Assembly: GCA_021397835.1 (NCBI GenBank)
Contig: JAJFZO010000537.1
Span: 496,001-560,000, forward strand
Source: Moringa oleifera
Taxonomy: Eukaryota > Streptophyta > Magnoliopsida > Brassicales > Moringaceae
Length of the DNA stretch: 64,000 bases
Direction of reading: 5' to 3'
The translations under genes and the position numbers were made by a program. This document shows, in pieces, positions 1 through 11,751 of the stretch. Below the pieces are notes generated by a model, which saw only the letters and a program-made list of their open reading frames with translations, did not search any database and was not told the origin of the DNA. Within the stretch, counting starts at the first letter, position 1, and every line of letters begins with the position of its first letter.

Positions 1-92
1 TCTTTTATAATTTTATTTTATTTTTTTAGTTTTATCATGTTATATCATGCTTTGCATATATGATGGTAACCATATTTTGTTTTTGTTTACAG

Positions 93-1560
93 ATTTAATG
101 GATCCTTCTTAACACTCAAGTGAAGCTCTCAAAGATCGAAAAAAAATGAGGTATCACCAGTATACCTAAGATAATTAAGAGTCATGCTTTCGGAGTTAAA
201 CTCACTATTGAGTTAAATGATAAAGGTCAACCAATTAAGAAGAATGGCATCCAGTTCAATAGCTACATTGGGTGGTGGTACATAATATGGTGCCCATAAA
301 TATCGTGAATTGGCACTCAGTGAGCATTGACATGAAAAATAAGATTTAGTAGAGAATATTGGTAAGTTAAATGAAACACAATGTACTTTGGCAATTGATT
401 AGTTTATTGCTAATTAATTTGATTTATACCAATCCACCTTTTTATAATACATTTTAGGAGACCTATGATATTGATGCGAGCATGAAAAGATATGTACTTC
501 AGTCAGTTGCAAACAAATAGAGGAACTTTAAGACTAATCTTACATCAAAGTACATATTTTCTCACATTAGTGACTTGGAATATAGCAGTGTCATAGATGT
601 TGGGGTGTGGCAAGACTTTGCGAATTCTTGTATAACAGAAAAGCTTTAAGTATACATTTATAGTTAGTAAAGTTTTTGTTTATACAATTTTCTTAAAATA
701 TTGATGTGTATTGATTTTACTGCAAAAGAGACAAATAGCAAAAGAGAGAAAAAAACAGAAGAAAATGTATGACCATCGTCTATCTAGAAAGGGACTTGTA
801 GGGCTGGAGAGTGAACTTGTAAGTTTTTTTTTCATTTATTATGTTAATAATTGATAATATATTCATTTGGTAGTGCGTTTTAAAAATCTAACATGTTCAC
901 TTTTTATGTTAAAAAAAACAAAAAAAAAAAAAACAAGCGTTGGGTAACGATGCTCAAATTGATCGTGCCTTATTATGGAAGGCTTCACAACAGAATAAAA
1001 AGGGAGAATATATGAACGATGTTAGCCGACTGTGTAGGGAAAGAATTGTAAACGTAGTTCAAGTTTTTTATAGCATTTATAGTAATAAATTTCATGTTCA
1101 TTGATTAATTTTATTATAACAATGTAGGATGAGTTGATGACACAGAGCACACAAGGTAAATTTACAAACTTTGATCCAGAAGATTTATTAATGAAAGCTT
1201 TTGGTACACTTGAATACCCCGGATGCATTAGAGGTTAAGGATTCGGGGTAAATATCACATTTTATTTTGGGAAGCCCAAAAAGTTGACTGTCCCTCAAGG
1301 TATGCAATGAGATCAATAACAATTGGCAGAGATGATGAAGTGGTTCACAGAGTATAAAGAACTTTTGACAAACATTGTTGCGAACAAAATTGATGATGTC
1401 CTGCAAGAAAAATCTGTAATGCAATTTTGTTTGAGTAAGTAGCAACAATATAAATGGATTATTGGAGGAAAAAGAATATCCAATACCTCAATCACCTATG
1501 CCAGTCCGACCACTAGCACTTACACCTGCACTGGCACCAGACGGCAACAAAGTATGTTAC
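93..1560 (+). pseudogene. Transposase_24-like (PF03004-type) region of CACTA-1, broken
   Basis: A splice-acceptor-like TTACAG precedes an ATG at 98 that opens MDPS followed at once by a stop. Downstream pieces, interrupted by introns and stops, match the CACTA-3 copy: a stretch encoding PKIIKSHAFGVKL near 160-200, then TYDIDASMKRYVLQS near 465-510, and SRLCRERIV near 1022-1050. The later piece reads STQGKFTNFDPEDLLMKAFGT near 1150-1205. In plant CACTA elements this domain belongs to the second ORF, thought to help bind the element ends. Several in-frame stops and the same defects across exons make it a pseudogene. The family assignment is from memory of the motif pattern. Confidence 0.7.
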
Positions 1561-1659
1561 ATGTTAATCATAATAGATATGATATTAATAATATTACGAA
1601 CATAACTTTTGTTTTTCTTTTTTTTTTTTTATCATTATAGTGTGAGCCATGCCATATGT

Positions 1660-3209
1660 TCATCTAGTCATCAGACCATATAATGGCAAGTGAGGTTATC
1701 TTCATGGATCATACTCCTAATCAAATGATCCATGGGCGTTTATTATTTTCTCGTGATGTTCGGGTGACAGTGGACGTGGCTATTTATGGTGATGCACAGT
1801 TGCCTCGTCCAAACCCAGACGGTGGATTGCCAAATATTTTTTTTTGCACTTGATTCAGTTGTTGCTCGGCCTTGATATTAGGTCATTGTTGGTACACATG
1901 AGGTAATGTTTTTGGTAAATATTTTTTATAAAATCAACCTATTAATGTCAGTTAAGTTCGCAAAATTTTTTCAGTTATCGACTACAAAGCAACAAGGTAA
2001 GTTGCCAGTTAAGAGAGCACCAACATTGACAAAACCACAATCATCGCAACAAGTATCTTCCGTTGAGCTACCGTCAGGATTACAGAAGATGTATAATTAT
2101 GTGAAGAAGTGATGGCACCTGATGAAGCAATACACATACCTTTTACTGAAGTCTTTGCTTTTGATGGACATGTATTTATGGCTCGAGAAGATATCATGTA
2201 ATTTTGTCACATGGAGGAGCTAAGTGTCACCATTATTCAAGCTCATATTGTGTGCATATGTCTTTTGAATTTTTATTTTGTTATTATTGTTTGGCTACAT
2301 CATGTTGATATTTTTCTTACTCTTTATTATTTCAGTAAACTTTATATAGATTTAGATGCACTTGGCTTGGGAAAGTATTTCGTATTTGTTGATTTGTCAA
2401 CATTGTCATATGGAATGTCTATAAGTATAGACACCCTAGCTTGTCACCTAGCCGATAGAATGATAGATCCATGTGACCGAGGAGTAGTGATATTTTCTCA
2501 TAACTTGAGGTAAGTTATAATAATAGTTAAAATTAGTAATAGTTTCGTTCACAATATTTTTAACATTTATTTTTCATAATGTAAGCAGCACTGGTTGTTG
2601 GTGGTTGTCGAGCCTCGTAATTTTATGTATAGTGTTTTTGATCATTTGAGCGATGGTTCTCGTTAAAAGAACTATATCAACTTATGTCCATGTAAGTGAA
2701 ATATTTTCATTTATGTCAGTATGTATTTTTTCTTAATCTTAAAAATATTGATTATTTTCTATTGGTAACTCTTTTAAATTGTTTCAAATTTTCAAAGAAT
2801 CAAGCAATAAGCGCATTCTTGAGAGTATTCCTACTAAAGTATATATATTTAAACCTCTATGTGATGTTAGTTTTATTTATTTTATAAAATATAATAATTA
2901 AAAATTTTTAATGTAGTGTTCATATCAGCCCTCAAATACTGAGTGTGGATATTATATTATGAAATTTTTAAGGGACATCATTGATAAATGTGATAGAAAT
3001 ATCTCACATGCAAAAGTGGTAAGTTTTTAAGCATTTACTATGTAAATACTTAAGTAATTAATTGATGTGCTTAGTAAAAATTTTACTTGGGCTAATTTTT
3101 TTTTTTATGAATATAGTTAATGGACATAGATACTTACACCAAATCGGATATTGATGAAGTTAGAAAGGAGGTTAGACAATTTCTTCAGAGTGTCATATTA
3201 GAAAGTTGA
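1660..3209 (+). pseudogene. Ulp1-like C48 cysteine protease region of CACTA-1
   Basis: This is a multi-exon remnant of a SUMO-protease-like (Ulp1, peptidase C48) domain carried by the transposon. Segments in order: a CEPCHMFI start near 1640-1680, FTEVFAFDGHVFMAREDIM near 2140-2200, MEELSVTIIQAHIV near 2211-2252, an LGLGKYFVFVDLSTLSYGMS piece near 2362-2425, HWLLVVVEPRNFMYSVFDHL near 2589-2650, and QPSNTECGYYIMKFLRDI near 2927-2980. The likely catalytic His (CAC at 2589), Asp (GAT at 2640) and Cys (TGT at 2944) codons all remain. The last exon ends with TGA at 3207. A stop after REDIM and another after DGSR break the frame, so no complete enzyme is expected. Confidence 0.75.
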
Positions 3210-3589
3210 ACCTTGAAAATTTTTGTACACATGAACATCACTGAATTTATATAGTTGAATTTTTAGGATTGTGTATGATAATGTATATGCAAACTCATGT
3301 ATTGTACATATAGAGTACAATTATGACATCAAATTTTTTCTTTTGTTTTGTTCATCTTTTATTATTTTTTTAGAGTGGATTATTTTAAGTGTTTTCAAAT
3401 AAGAAAGAAGTAATGACAATCTCAGTGAGCATGGTATTGAAGTGTATAATAGAAAAATTTTGATTGCATATTGTGAAGAATTGTATTGATGTATATGGTT
3501 GATGTGAAAAAGATAAAAATTTTTATGTATGCATGTTTTGGATAATTTGAATATATAAATTTTGTATTTATTTTGAAATAAATAAAAAA

Positions 3590-3899
3590 TATCTTTAATG
3601 ACTTTTTAATGACAGTTTTATAATAACTGTCATTAAAGGTCATCTTTTAATGATAGTTCTATCATAATTGTCATTAAAAGCCCCCCTTTTAACAACAATT
3701 CCAATAGAACTATCATTAAAGGCCCTCTCTTTAACGACAGTTCTATTGGAACTATCATTAGAAGTTAGTGCTTTTAATGAAAATTATTGAACTATCATTA
3801 AAACTTCTCCCCTTTGATGACATGAATAAAGATGACAGTTTTACAACTGTCATTAAAAGCCCTTTTTATTTGTCATTAAAGTTTTTATTTATTGTAGTG
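3590..3899. repeat. Subterminal palindromic repeats and 3' terminal inverted repeat of CACTA-1
   Basis: About seven copies of a unit of roughly 33-40 bp, each a near palindrome of the form TTTAATGACAGTT...AACTGTCATTAAAG, follow one another up to the terminus. The last bases are TTTATTTATTGTAGTG. The same unit is found at the ends of all four CACTA copies in the window. In known CACTA elements subterminal repeats are the binding sites for the accessory transposase protein; that role is inferred here. Confidence 0.85.
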
Positions 3900-4058
3900 A
3901 ATAGAGTTTACATTAAGTAACGTGTAATGATTAAGACTAATGTAATTTTTACCTAGATATACATACATCATATGGGGTCTTAACAATTATTAAGTAGCCT
4001 CTATACATTTTACAATAGAAAGGAAAACATAGTTTGCTATAATATTCTATAATCTTTC
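3900..4058 (+). repeat. Remnant of copia 5' LTR (3' part only)
   Basis: This AT-rich stretch lies between the CACTA-1 terminus and the primer binding site. It must be the downstream part of the 5' LTR if the binding site is correctly placed. No coding potential is seen. Confidence 0.6.
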
Positions 4059-4072
4059 TTGATACGAGAGCA
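4059..4072 (+). other. Degenerate copia primer binding site
   Basis: TTGATACGAGAGCA resembles the TGGTATCAGAGC sequence complementary to initiator methionine tRNA that follows the 5' LTR in most plant copia elements, with several mismatches. It sits 18 bases before the first gag ATG at 4090, as expected. Confidence 0.6.
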
Positions 4073-4089
4073 TTTAGAGACCTGCTGCC

Positions 4090-4990
4090 ATGACTTCCTT
4101 TGCTAACTCTAGCTCCAGTATCAATACTACAAACAATTAGTCATCCAAAAATTCATTTCCTTTCTTTGAATCCTTCAGTTTTCAGTTCAGTTTCAAGGTT
4201 GACAGAAAAAATTATGTTATTTTAAAAAAATCAAGTTCTTGCTCTAGCCAAAAACCATAAAATAGATGGATTTTTACTGGAAACTAAGTCTTGTCGATCG
4301 ACAAGGCTTCACTTCACAGATGATGAAAGAAAAATAAAAGAAGAAGATAATTTAGAATATCCATAATGGATTCAGCAAGACCAATTATTGGCAAGCTAAT
4401 TGATGTTCATAATCTCCTTGGACATTTTAAGTCAAATCAAAAGATTGATACTATAGCGCATGGTATATGGTCAAGAGTTGAAAGATTATTTGAAACCTAA
4501 ATGAGGTCCAAATTCATGCAGCTAAAATCTACGCTATGCTCCATAAAGAAAGGCTCAGCCTCAATCATAACGTACTACAATCAACTCAAAAATATCAAAA
4601 ACAACATAACTATGATAGGTAATCCAGTTTCAGATTTGGTATTCATCACTGCATTACTTATCAGAATTGGAAAGGATTATGATGCTGTAACCATGAACAT
4701 ATAGTCCAGAACCGATGAACTATCCTTGTAAGAGGTTTTGCCTTGTTATTAAGCCATGAACAGAGACTTGAGCAGTGTAGCCAAGAGACTATAAGCAATG
4801 TCAATCCTATGGTCAATATAGTAGTCAACAAAAACCATAAAAGTTTTACCTCTTAAAGAAATGGCAAAGTCAATTGAGATCGTAACAGAGGGAAAATGAA
4901 TGGCCATGGAAGAGGTAGAAATAATAGTAGGCTAATCTGTCAAATCTGCACAAAGCAAGGTCACAGTGCCTATGACTGTTAGTATAGGTT
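4090..4990 (+). pseudogene. copia gag polyprotein, broken
   Basis: From the ATG at 4090 the sequence encodes a Ser/Asn-rich start typical of copia Gag, then a UBN2/gag-type region. The best-preserved part (4501-4701) includes QLKSTLCSIKKGSASIITYY and SDLVFITALL. At 4938-4979 lies a CCHC zinc knuckle, C-QI-C-TKQG-H-SAYD-C, which in working elements binds the RNA genome. Stops at 4498-4500 (TGA or TAA in the local frames), 4702 and 4980 interrupt it. The protein would have formed the cytoplasmic particle in which reverse transcription takes place. Confidence 0.8.
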
Positions 4991-5029
4991 TGAAAACTCT
5001 TTTCGCACACCGAATAGTAATAACAATAG

Positions 5030-6470
5030 TAAAGCAAATCTTAATGCATACCTTGCATTAACTGACTCCATAGCTGATCCTGGCTGGTATGCTGACAGTA
5101 GTACTTCTAACCATGTCACTATTGACTTGGACAATCTTTCCTTGAGGTTTGATTACATTGGTAAATTGAAGTTGGTGGTTGGTAATGGTAAAGCTCTCAA
5201 TATATCTCATATAGACTATAACACTTTATCTACACATTTACCAAATATCAAGTTGTATCTTAAAAACATCTTGCATATGCCTGCCATTTCTAAAAACCTT
5301 ATCAGTGTTTCTAAACTTATTTATGATAATGATTTCTTTGTTGTGTTTGACAATAATTATTGTGTTGTGAATGATCATGTTAGTTAGAGAACATTGTTGA
5401 AAGGGGAAGCTAAAGATGGTCTCTATCTATATTCCTCTATTGCCATTGCCATCACCAGTTACACCTCTTCTAACAATAATTATCTATCGAATAGTAGTCT
5501 AATAGTCAACAAGGCAGCCCACACTGTCAGTTCTAAGTTGTGTCAAGGTAGTCTACCTTTGTGTTTTTTTTTTAATTCTATGTTAGTAGATAGTGACCTT
5601 TGGCATAGACGTCTTGGTCATCCTTCATATTTAATTGTTAAGACTCTCAAAAGATCTTATATAACTTTTTATAAAGTAAATACAAGTTTCTCGTTTTGTT
5701 CAGCTTGTGTTATTAGGAAAAGCCATAATTTACTGTTTAATTCTTCCCAAACTAAAATCATTTCACCACTGAAATTAATTCATACATATCTTTGAGGTCC
5801 TTCTCATGTGTTATCTAGGGAAGTTTATAAATACTACATTCATTTCATTGATGATTTCATTAGATATACCTACTCAAAGACAAATTAAAAGTATTACCAG
5901 TCTTTATACACTTCAAAAAACAAATCAAAAATCTTTTAAACACTAGAATCAAAATAGTTTAAAGTGATTGAGAGGGACAATGCAGATCATTCTTACCTTT
6001 TCTTTATCAACAAGGAATAAGTTTTAGGCATCCATGTCCACACATACCCCAACAAAATGGCAAGGCTAAAAGAAAACATAGACACATCACAAAATTAGAA
6101 TTTATGCTACTCAGTCAAGCTTCACTGCCATCACAGTTCTGATGGGAAGGCTTTAACACTATAGTGTACTTGATCAATAGGCTGCCCACTCTTTTTTTAG
6201 CCCATAAATCACCTATTTAGTGACTCTTTCATAAACACCCTAACTATAATTTCCTAAAAACATTTAGTTGCACTTATTATCCATATTTACGACTTTATAA
6301 TAAACACAAAATGGAGTTTAGATCTGCTAGGTGTATATTCTTAGGGTATAGTCCTATTCATAAATGATGTAAATGTTTACATCCCTCTGGACATCTACAT
6401 ATCACTAGAAATGTCATCTTCAATGAGTTTGAATTTCTCTTTCCTACCTTTTTTTTCCAATCCAACCTTA
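5030..6470 (+). pseudogene. copia protease, GAG-pre-integrase and integrase region, broken
   Basis: Protease: near 5080-5115 the piece WYADSSTSNHVT holds the D-S-S/T active-site motif of copia aspartic proteases, here DSST rather than the usual DSGA. A well-kept segment (5127-5380) contains NILHMPAISKNLISVSKL. The GAG-pre-integrase and zinc-binding part (5394-5792) contains LWHRRLGHPS and the paired cysteines CSAC. The integrase core then begins after a stop (FIDDFIRYTYS near 5838-5875) and degenerates; HQTSCPHTPQQNGKAKRKH-like sequence lies near 6030-6080. Stops and frameshifts prevent a functional product. Confidence 0.8.
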
Positions 6471-6839
6471 ACACCTTCTAATACTCCTATCCTTTCAACA
6501 CCTCTGTATCTATTCAATCCAGTCATGAATTTATAGCTGGTGGTAACAGTGGCACATAATAAAGTTCTCTAAAATCTATTGCTTCACCTTCACTGAACTC
6601 CCATTCTATTCCTTTTTCCACTTTCCTTCATTTCTCTCCCTCTACAATTACTTTACCTTCTATCCCTATTACCCAATCTCTCACTTCTTTATCTACTAGA
6701 CCAGTTATACCTTTCAAACTACCCACTCATCCCATTATCAATAGAGCATCAGCATGCATATTGAAACTAAAATTGTTTCATACCTCTACAACTATACCAC
6801 AGCCCATGCTAACCACCATTGTTGTTGCACTTGCTAATC

Positions 6840-8343
6840 CTGTCTGGAAGAAAGCCATGATTACTGAACTCCAAGCTCTCTTGCATAACAAGACATAGGA
6901 GTTAGTGCCTAAACCTATAAATCACAAGGTAATTGGCAACAAATGGATCTTTCAATTCAAATATCATGTTGATGATAGTGTTAAAAGGTATAAAGCTACA
7001 TTGATTGCTAAAGGACTTCAACAGTTACCTAGCATTGATTTTTCTCAAACATTTAGCCCTTTTAAAAAGTCCTGCACCATCCAAATACTGTTGTCTATTG
7101 TTGTTTCAAAGGGTTGGGATATTCAGCAATTGGATGTTTACAATGCCTTCCTTAATGGTCATCTACAAGAAATTGTTTTCATGTCTCAACCAGTTGGGTT
7201 TGTTGATCCTCTTCGACCTCAACATATTTGTCGGCTCAAAAAAGCTCTTCATAGTCTCAAACAAGCTTTTCGAGTTTGGTTTCACAACATCAAAAAGTAA
7301 CTTCTAGAATGGGATTTTCTTAATTCTAAGGCTGATAGGTCTCTATTTTTTCATCTCTCTAGTGATCACTGCATCTATGTCTTACTTTATGTGGATAACA
7401 TTCTTGTGACAAGCAATAACATATATCACATTCAACAATTCATCTCCTGTCTCTATAAGAGGTCTGCATTGAAAACCCTTGGCTCTCTTAATTATTTGCT
7501 AGGGATTTAGGTTCACTGTTCCTCTCAATGCCTCTTTTTAACCCAAGTCAAATACATCACCAATCTTCTTAAATCCCACAATTTATATTTTTTCAAGCCC
7601 TGTCCCACTTTTATCTCTACTAGAATACAGTTATCCCTATCTTTTAGTTCCTCAATTTCACATCCCACTACATATCGATAACTTATTGGCTCCCTCCAAT
7701 ATCTGACATTTACCCATCCTAACATCTCTTTCACAGTTAATAAGCTTAGCCAATTCCTACATAACCTTACTACTACTCACTAACAAGCTTGCAAACGTCT
7801 CTTTCGTTACCTCAAAGGGATAGTGAGTTTTGGCCTTATGTTTCAACCTTCATCATAATTTAAATGAATGACCTTTATCAATGCTGATGGGCATGCTGTC
7901 CTGATGATCGGTGTTCCATTAGTGGCCATTATGTATTTCTTAGAAATAACATCATTTCTGAGAGCTCCAAGAAACAGAATATTGCTGCTCGCTTTAGTAT
8001 CGAATCTGAATATCGAGCCCTAGCTTAAGCCATGGCTGAAATTACTTGGGTAAAATCACTAATCAGAGAAATAAAGCTCTTACTTGACCATCAAGCTACT
8101 TTCTAGTGTGACAATCAAGATGCCGCTGCACCTGCCATCAATTCGATCTTCCACTCTCGCACCAAACATATCGAGATTGATGTCCACTTCATCCATGACC
8201 AATTTGCTAACGGATCTCTCAAGATCAATTACATTCCATCCTCAGAATAAATCATCGATGTTCTCACCAAACCTATCTCTCAATCTCAGTTTTAGGTCTT
8301 CCAGCACAATCTTCGGGTCGATGAATCTCCTCTCAGTTTGATG
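6840..8343 (+). pseudogene. copia reverse transcriptase and RNase H, broken
   Basis: The RT region (6905-7297) shows VIGNKWIFQFKYHVDDSVKRYKA with its conserved KWVFKxK-like core, WDIQQLDVYNAFLNGHL and LKKALHSLKQAFRVW, all diagnostic of the copia RT. The catalytic YVDD box reads YVDN (near 7387-7400), a loss of one catalytic aspartate. RNase H follows with SIESEYRALA (near 7998-8028), HSRTKHIEIDVHFI (near 8150-8190) and the terminal VLTKPISQSQF (near 8255-8295). It ends just before the polypurine tract. Multiple frame breaks. Confidence 0.88.
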
Positions 8344-8348
8344 GGGGG

Positions 8349-8472
8349 TGTTAAGTCAACAGGTGAGATCCATTTTACTAATGGACTCTAACCCGTATCC
8401 AAACTAAAACCCAACTGCACTGATCTAAAGGCTCAACATAACAAGCCTAAGGCCAGAAGCAAAATAGAGAAA
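8349..8472 (+). repeat. Remnant of copia 3' LTR (5' part only)
   Basis: The G6 tract at 8343-8348 is the polypurine tract, and the LTR begins at 8349 with TGTTAAGTCAACAGG, the typical TG start. About 124 bases on, the sequence becomes CACTA subterminal repeat, so the rest of the LTR is gone or displaced. Confidence 0.75.
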
Positions 8473-8640
8473 CCTTTAATGATAGTTCTATTAAAAATGT
8501 CGTTAAAGAGGGGGTGTCTTTAATGAAAGTTCTAGAACTGTTGTTAAAGAGAGGGTTCCTTTAGTGACAGTTCTAATAGAACTGTCGTTAAAGGGGGTGT
8601 CTTTAGTGACAGTTCTAATAAAGCTGTCATTAAAAAGGTT
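8473..8640. repeat. Subterminal palindromic repeats, left end of CACTA-2
   Basis: Four or so units of the form TTTAATGATAGTTCTATT...GTCGTTAAAG lie in tandem. The terminal bases expected before them (CACTAC plus about 100 bp) are missing, and the sequence runs directly from copia LTR into the repeats. Confidence 0.75.
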
Positions 8641-9032
8641 TATTTTCAGTATTTTTTTTATTAATTTTGAAATAAATACAAAATTTTTACATTCAAATTA
8701 TCCAAAACCTGGATATATAAAATATTTCATCTCTTCCACATCAACCATATACAGCAATACAATTCTTCATAATTTGCAACTAATATTTTCTTGTTATACA
8801 CTTCGACACCATTCTCATTGACATCGTCATTACTTCTTTCATATTTGAAGACACTCAAAATAATCCAATCCAAAAATGTAAAAAAAGATGAACAAAATAA
8901 AAAAAAATTTTGATGTCATAATTGAACTCTATATGTAAAATATATGAGTTTAAATATACATTATCATACATAATCCTCAAAATTCAACTATATAAATCCA
9001 ATGATGTTCATGTGTACAAAAATTTTTAAGGT

Positions 9033-9480
9033 TCAACTTTCTAATATAGCACTCCAAAGAAATTATTCAACCTCCTTTCTAACTTCATCAATATCTGATT
9101 AGGTGTAAGTATCTATGTCCACTAACTATATTTATTAAAAAAAAAGTTAATCCAATTAAAACCTTTAATAATCACATCAATTAATTAGTTAAGTATTTAC
9201 ATAAGCAAATGCTTAAAAATTTACCATTTTCGCATATGGGATATTTCTATCACGTCTATCAATGATGTCCCTTAAAAATTTCATAATATAATATCCACAT
9301 TTGAAGGCTGATGTGGACACTGTATTAAAAAATTTTAATTATTATATTTTGTAAAATAAAAAAAAATAATATCACATATAGGTTTAAATATACATACCTT
9401 AGCAAGAATACTCTTAAGAATGGGCCTATTACTTGATTATTTGAAAACTTGAAACGATTTAAAAGAGCTGCCAATAGAAA
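9033..9480 (-). pseudogene. Last exons of the Ulp1-like protease in CACTA-2
   Basis: Read on the minus strand, this matches the 3' exons of the protease in the other copies. The final exon ends at a TGA (9033-9035), and upstream lies the IMKFLRDIIDRRDRNIPY-type exon near 9225-9290. Compared with CACTA-1, seven bases are missing where the TEC of TECGYY should be encoded (near 9290), which removes the catalytic-cysteine codon from the reading frame. No protease body is left upstream. Confidence 0.75.
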
Positions 9481-9499
9481 ATAATCAATATTCTTAAGA

Positions 9500-10500
9500 G
9501 TAAAAAGAATGACATTTAATTATTTACTTTTTAAGCATTTAATATATTAGGCAAAATTTAAATAAATGATTAATAACTACGTAATTAATTAATACAAAAA
9601 GTTAATACTTCTTAACATCTAATTTATTACTATAAAAGCATCCAATTAACTAGTTAGTAAATTAATTGAAATTTAAATAATATTTAATTATTTACTTTAC
9701 AAGTATGAAATTTATTAATTAAAATTTAAATACATAATTAATAATTATTTAGTTAATTAAGATATAGTTAATATTGAATTAACATCTAATTAATTACTAT
9801 ATAAGCACTTAATTACTTGTAACGTAATTAATATTCAAATAATATGTAATTTTTTGCTTCACACGCATCTAGCTAATTTATTACTATTAGTTAAAAAATG
9901 ATTAATAATTAATTAGTTAATTAAAACATAGTGAATTAATTATCATCTAATTAATTTCTACACAAGCATCTAACTAGCTAGTAACTTAATTGATTAAAAT
10001 TTAAGTGACATTTAATGATTTATTTTACAAGCATATAATTACTTAATTATCTATTTAAAATTTAACTAAATATATTAATTTATGTTAATTAACTATAAAA
10101 TCAATGTAATTAAATTTGATAAAATATATCAATTAATCTCACCAAAAAAAAATTAATTCAAACATAAATTCTTCTACACTTAATATATAATTAATTTATC
10201 AAAACATAAATTTATCTAATTAATATCTAATTAATTTATGAATTAATCTAAAAATCTTAATAATTATAAAATAATAAATACATCAATGTAGGCCCATTCA
10301 TACCAAATATGTTCATCTAAATATACTAACAAAAAAACTCAAATTTCATCAATTAATAACAAATCATAAAACACACTTAATAAAAAAACTTCTCAAAATA
10401 ATATATATCCTCAACACATTTTTTAAACCAAAATTAACCAAGTTGAATCAAAATTATGAAACTTAAATTTCGTAAAAAAAATTCGATTCTATAACGAAAT
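9500..10500. other. AT-rich 5' leader region of CACTA-2
   Basis: This stretch consists of repeated short words such as TTAATTAATTA, AAGCATCTAATTA and ATTTAAATAA, with no coding potential. It corresponds to the shorter AT-rich stretch upstream of tnp2 in CACTA-3 (30806-31240), which lacks about 490 bp of it. Confidence 0.6.
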
Positions 10501-10539
10501 ACTTACATATGTTTGAATGCCAAAGATGATCGAATGGAA

Positions 10540-10870
10540 GGGAAAAATGCAGCTGCTCTCATGAAGATTGAGACAAATGAGAGAAAAATTAAGAAGCAAG
10601 GAGAGAAGTAGTGCCACTTCCAGTAGTTGGCCTACCGACTTCTTGATGGAGAGCAAAGAAGAAAAGGCCTAAAGAGAGCCAGTGCCAATGCTTATCAGCA
10701 GCTGGTTTAGCTGGACACAGACCACATAGGAGAGGGCCAGAAGAAGTAGTGTTACCAGCAGCTAGCCTAGCTGCTTCTAGATAGAGAGCAAAGAGGAGAA
10801 GAACTAGAGAAAAGGCAATGCGGTTGTCAACTGGTTTAGCTTCTGAACAAAGAGCAAAGAGGAGAAGGAT
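10540..10870. repeat. Degenerate ~70-100 bp tandem repeat inside CACTA-2
   Basis: Four diverged units share words such as AGCAGCTGGTTTAGCTG and AGAGCAAAGAGGAGAAG. They align with the cleaner 106-bp tandem repeat of CACTA-3 at 31273-31792, so the repeat is a regular part of this transposon family rather than a single accident. Confidence 0.65.
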
Positions 10871-10934
10871 GACCTAAAAATTAAGTGCGAGGTTTTGAAG
10901 GGTTCTGAAGGCAAATTTAGGATCCCTTAGGCAG

Positions 10935-11115
10935 CCTTCAACGTCAGTTCTAGAAGAACTGGTGTTGAAGGCCAACTTTAACGTCAATTCTTCCAGAACT
11001 GTCATTAAAGGCCAGATTTTAATGCCAGTTCTAAAAGAACTGGCATTGAAGGCCACTGACTTTGAGTTAAAGGCCAGAGAATTTAACGACAATTCTTCCA
11101 AAGCTGATGTTGAAG
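10935..11115. repeat. Inner palindromic repeats of CACTA-2
   Basis: Three or four inverted pairs of the type AACGTCAGTTCT...AGAACTGGTGTTGAAGG lie here, a variant (GACGTT/CCAGTT) of the subterminal unit. They occupy the same place as 31908-32010 in CACTA-3. Confidence 0.7.
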
Positions 11116-11395
11116 GAGAGAAACTTTATTGATCAGAGGAGTGGATGCACTTGACAAGATGCTCTATCTTAGTGTGCAATGCATTGCTCTAGATGTCCTT
11201 TTAGAAATTCAAGTGTACATGCCACTAGATGCACTTTGTTGAAGCTCAAGTGTACATCCATTTTTATGCTGCAACCGTAAGTTCAACTTCATTCCTAGCC
11301 TAATCCTATGCACCCTAATCATGAGTAGTCTCACACACAGCAATCATCAGGCCATGCCTACATTGACAGGCCATCTAAGTTGTGGAGACTACAAT

Positions 11396-11665
11396 GGCTG
11401 TTGCTGTTATAAGCAGCAGCAACAACACCAACAGCAGCAGCTGTTGTTGCTGCTGTAAGTGGAAACAGTAACAGCTGCTACTGCTTCTTACAGTAGCAAC
11501 AGCCGCTATTGCTATTGTAAGCAAACGCAGCAGCAGCGGCTGCTGTTGCTTACAGTTGCTGCTATTGTAAGCGAAAGTAGTAACAGCAGCAACAGTGTTG
11601 TTGCTATTGTAAGCAGCCGTTGTTGCAACTGTTACTGCTACGATGGTTGCTACTACAACAAAGGC
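11396..11665. repeat. CAG/CTG-rich array of CACTA-2
   Basis: Alternating GCAGCAGCAACA and TGTTGCTGCTGTAAGC words form many overlapping fold-backs over about 270 bp. The GC content stands far above the surroundings. The open frames here are low-complexity by-products of the repeat. Confidence 0.75.
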
Positions 11666-11751
11666 AACCGATCGGATTAGGAGGTTGATGGAGGAACTAG
11701 AATGGAGTGTGAGCTACTGTCTAATGAACGTATCTATTAGCAGTGATGAGT

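Larger units (their letters stand above)
1..3899 (+). mobile_element. CACTA-1, 3' part of a CACTA (En/Spm-like) DNA transposon
   Basis: The element runs off the left window edge and ends at 3899 in ...ATTGTAGTG, the reverse complement of a CACTACAAT terminus. Its content is collinear, in opposite orientation, with the complete element at 23467-33667: a Transposase_24-like region, then an Ulp1/C48-like protease region, then a block of palindromic subterminal repeats. In-frame stops (for example TAA four codons after the ATG at 98) show that it cannot make its proteins. The 3' terminus abuts the truncated 5' LTR of a copia element. The left half, with tnp2, lies outside the window. Confidence 0.9.
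3900..8472 (+). mobile_element. Ty1/copia LTR retrotransposon, degenerate, both LTRs truncated
   Basis: The internal region carries, in the copia order, gag with zinc knuckle, protease, GAG-pre-integrase and integrase, reverse transcriptase and RNase H. It is bounded by a degenerate primer binding site at 4059 and a G-rich polypurine tract at 8343-8348. Only about 158 bp of the 5' LTR and about 124 bp of the 3' LTR remain, each ending abruptly at CACTA sequence. Many stops and frameshifts mark it as old. The two LTR pieces come from opposite ends of the LTR, so they cannot be compared to date the insertion. Confidence 0.9.
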
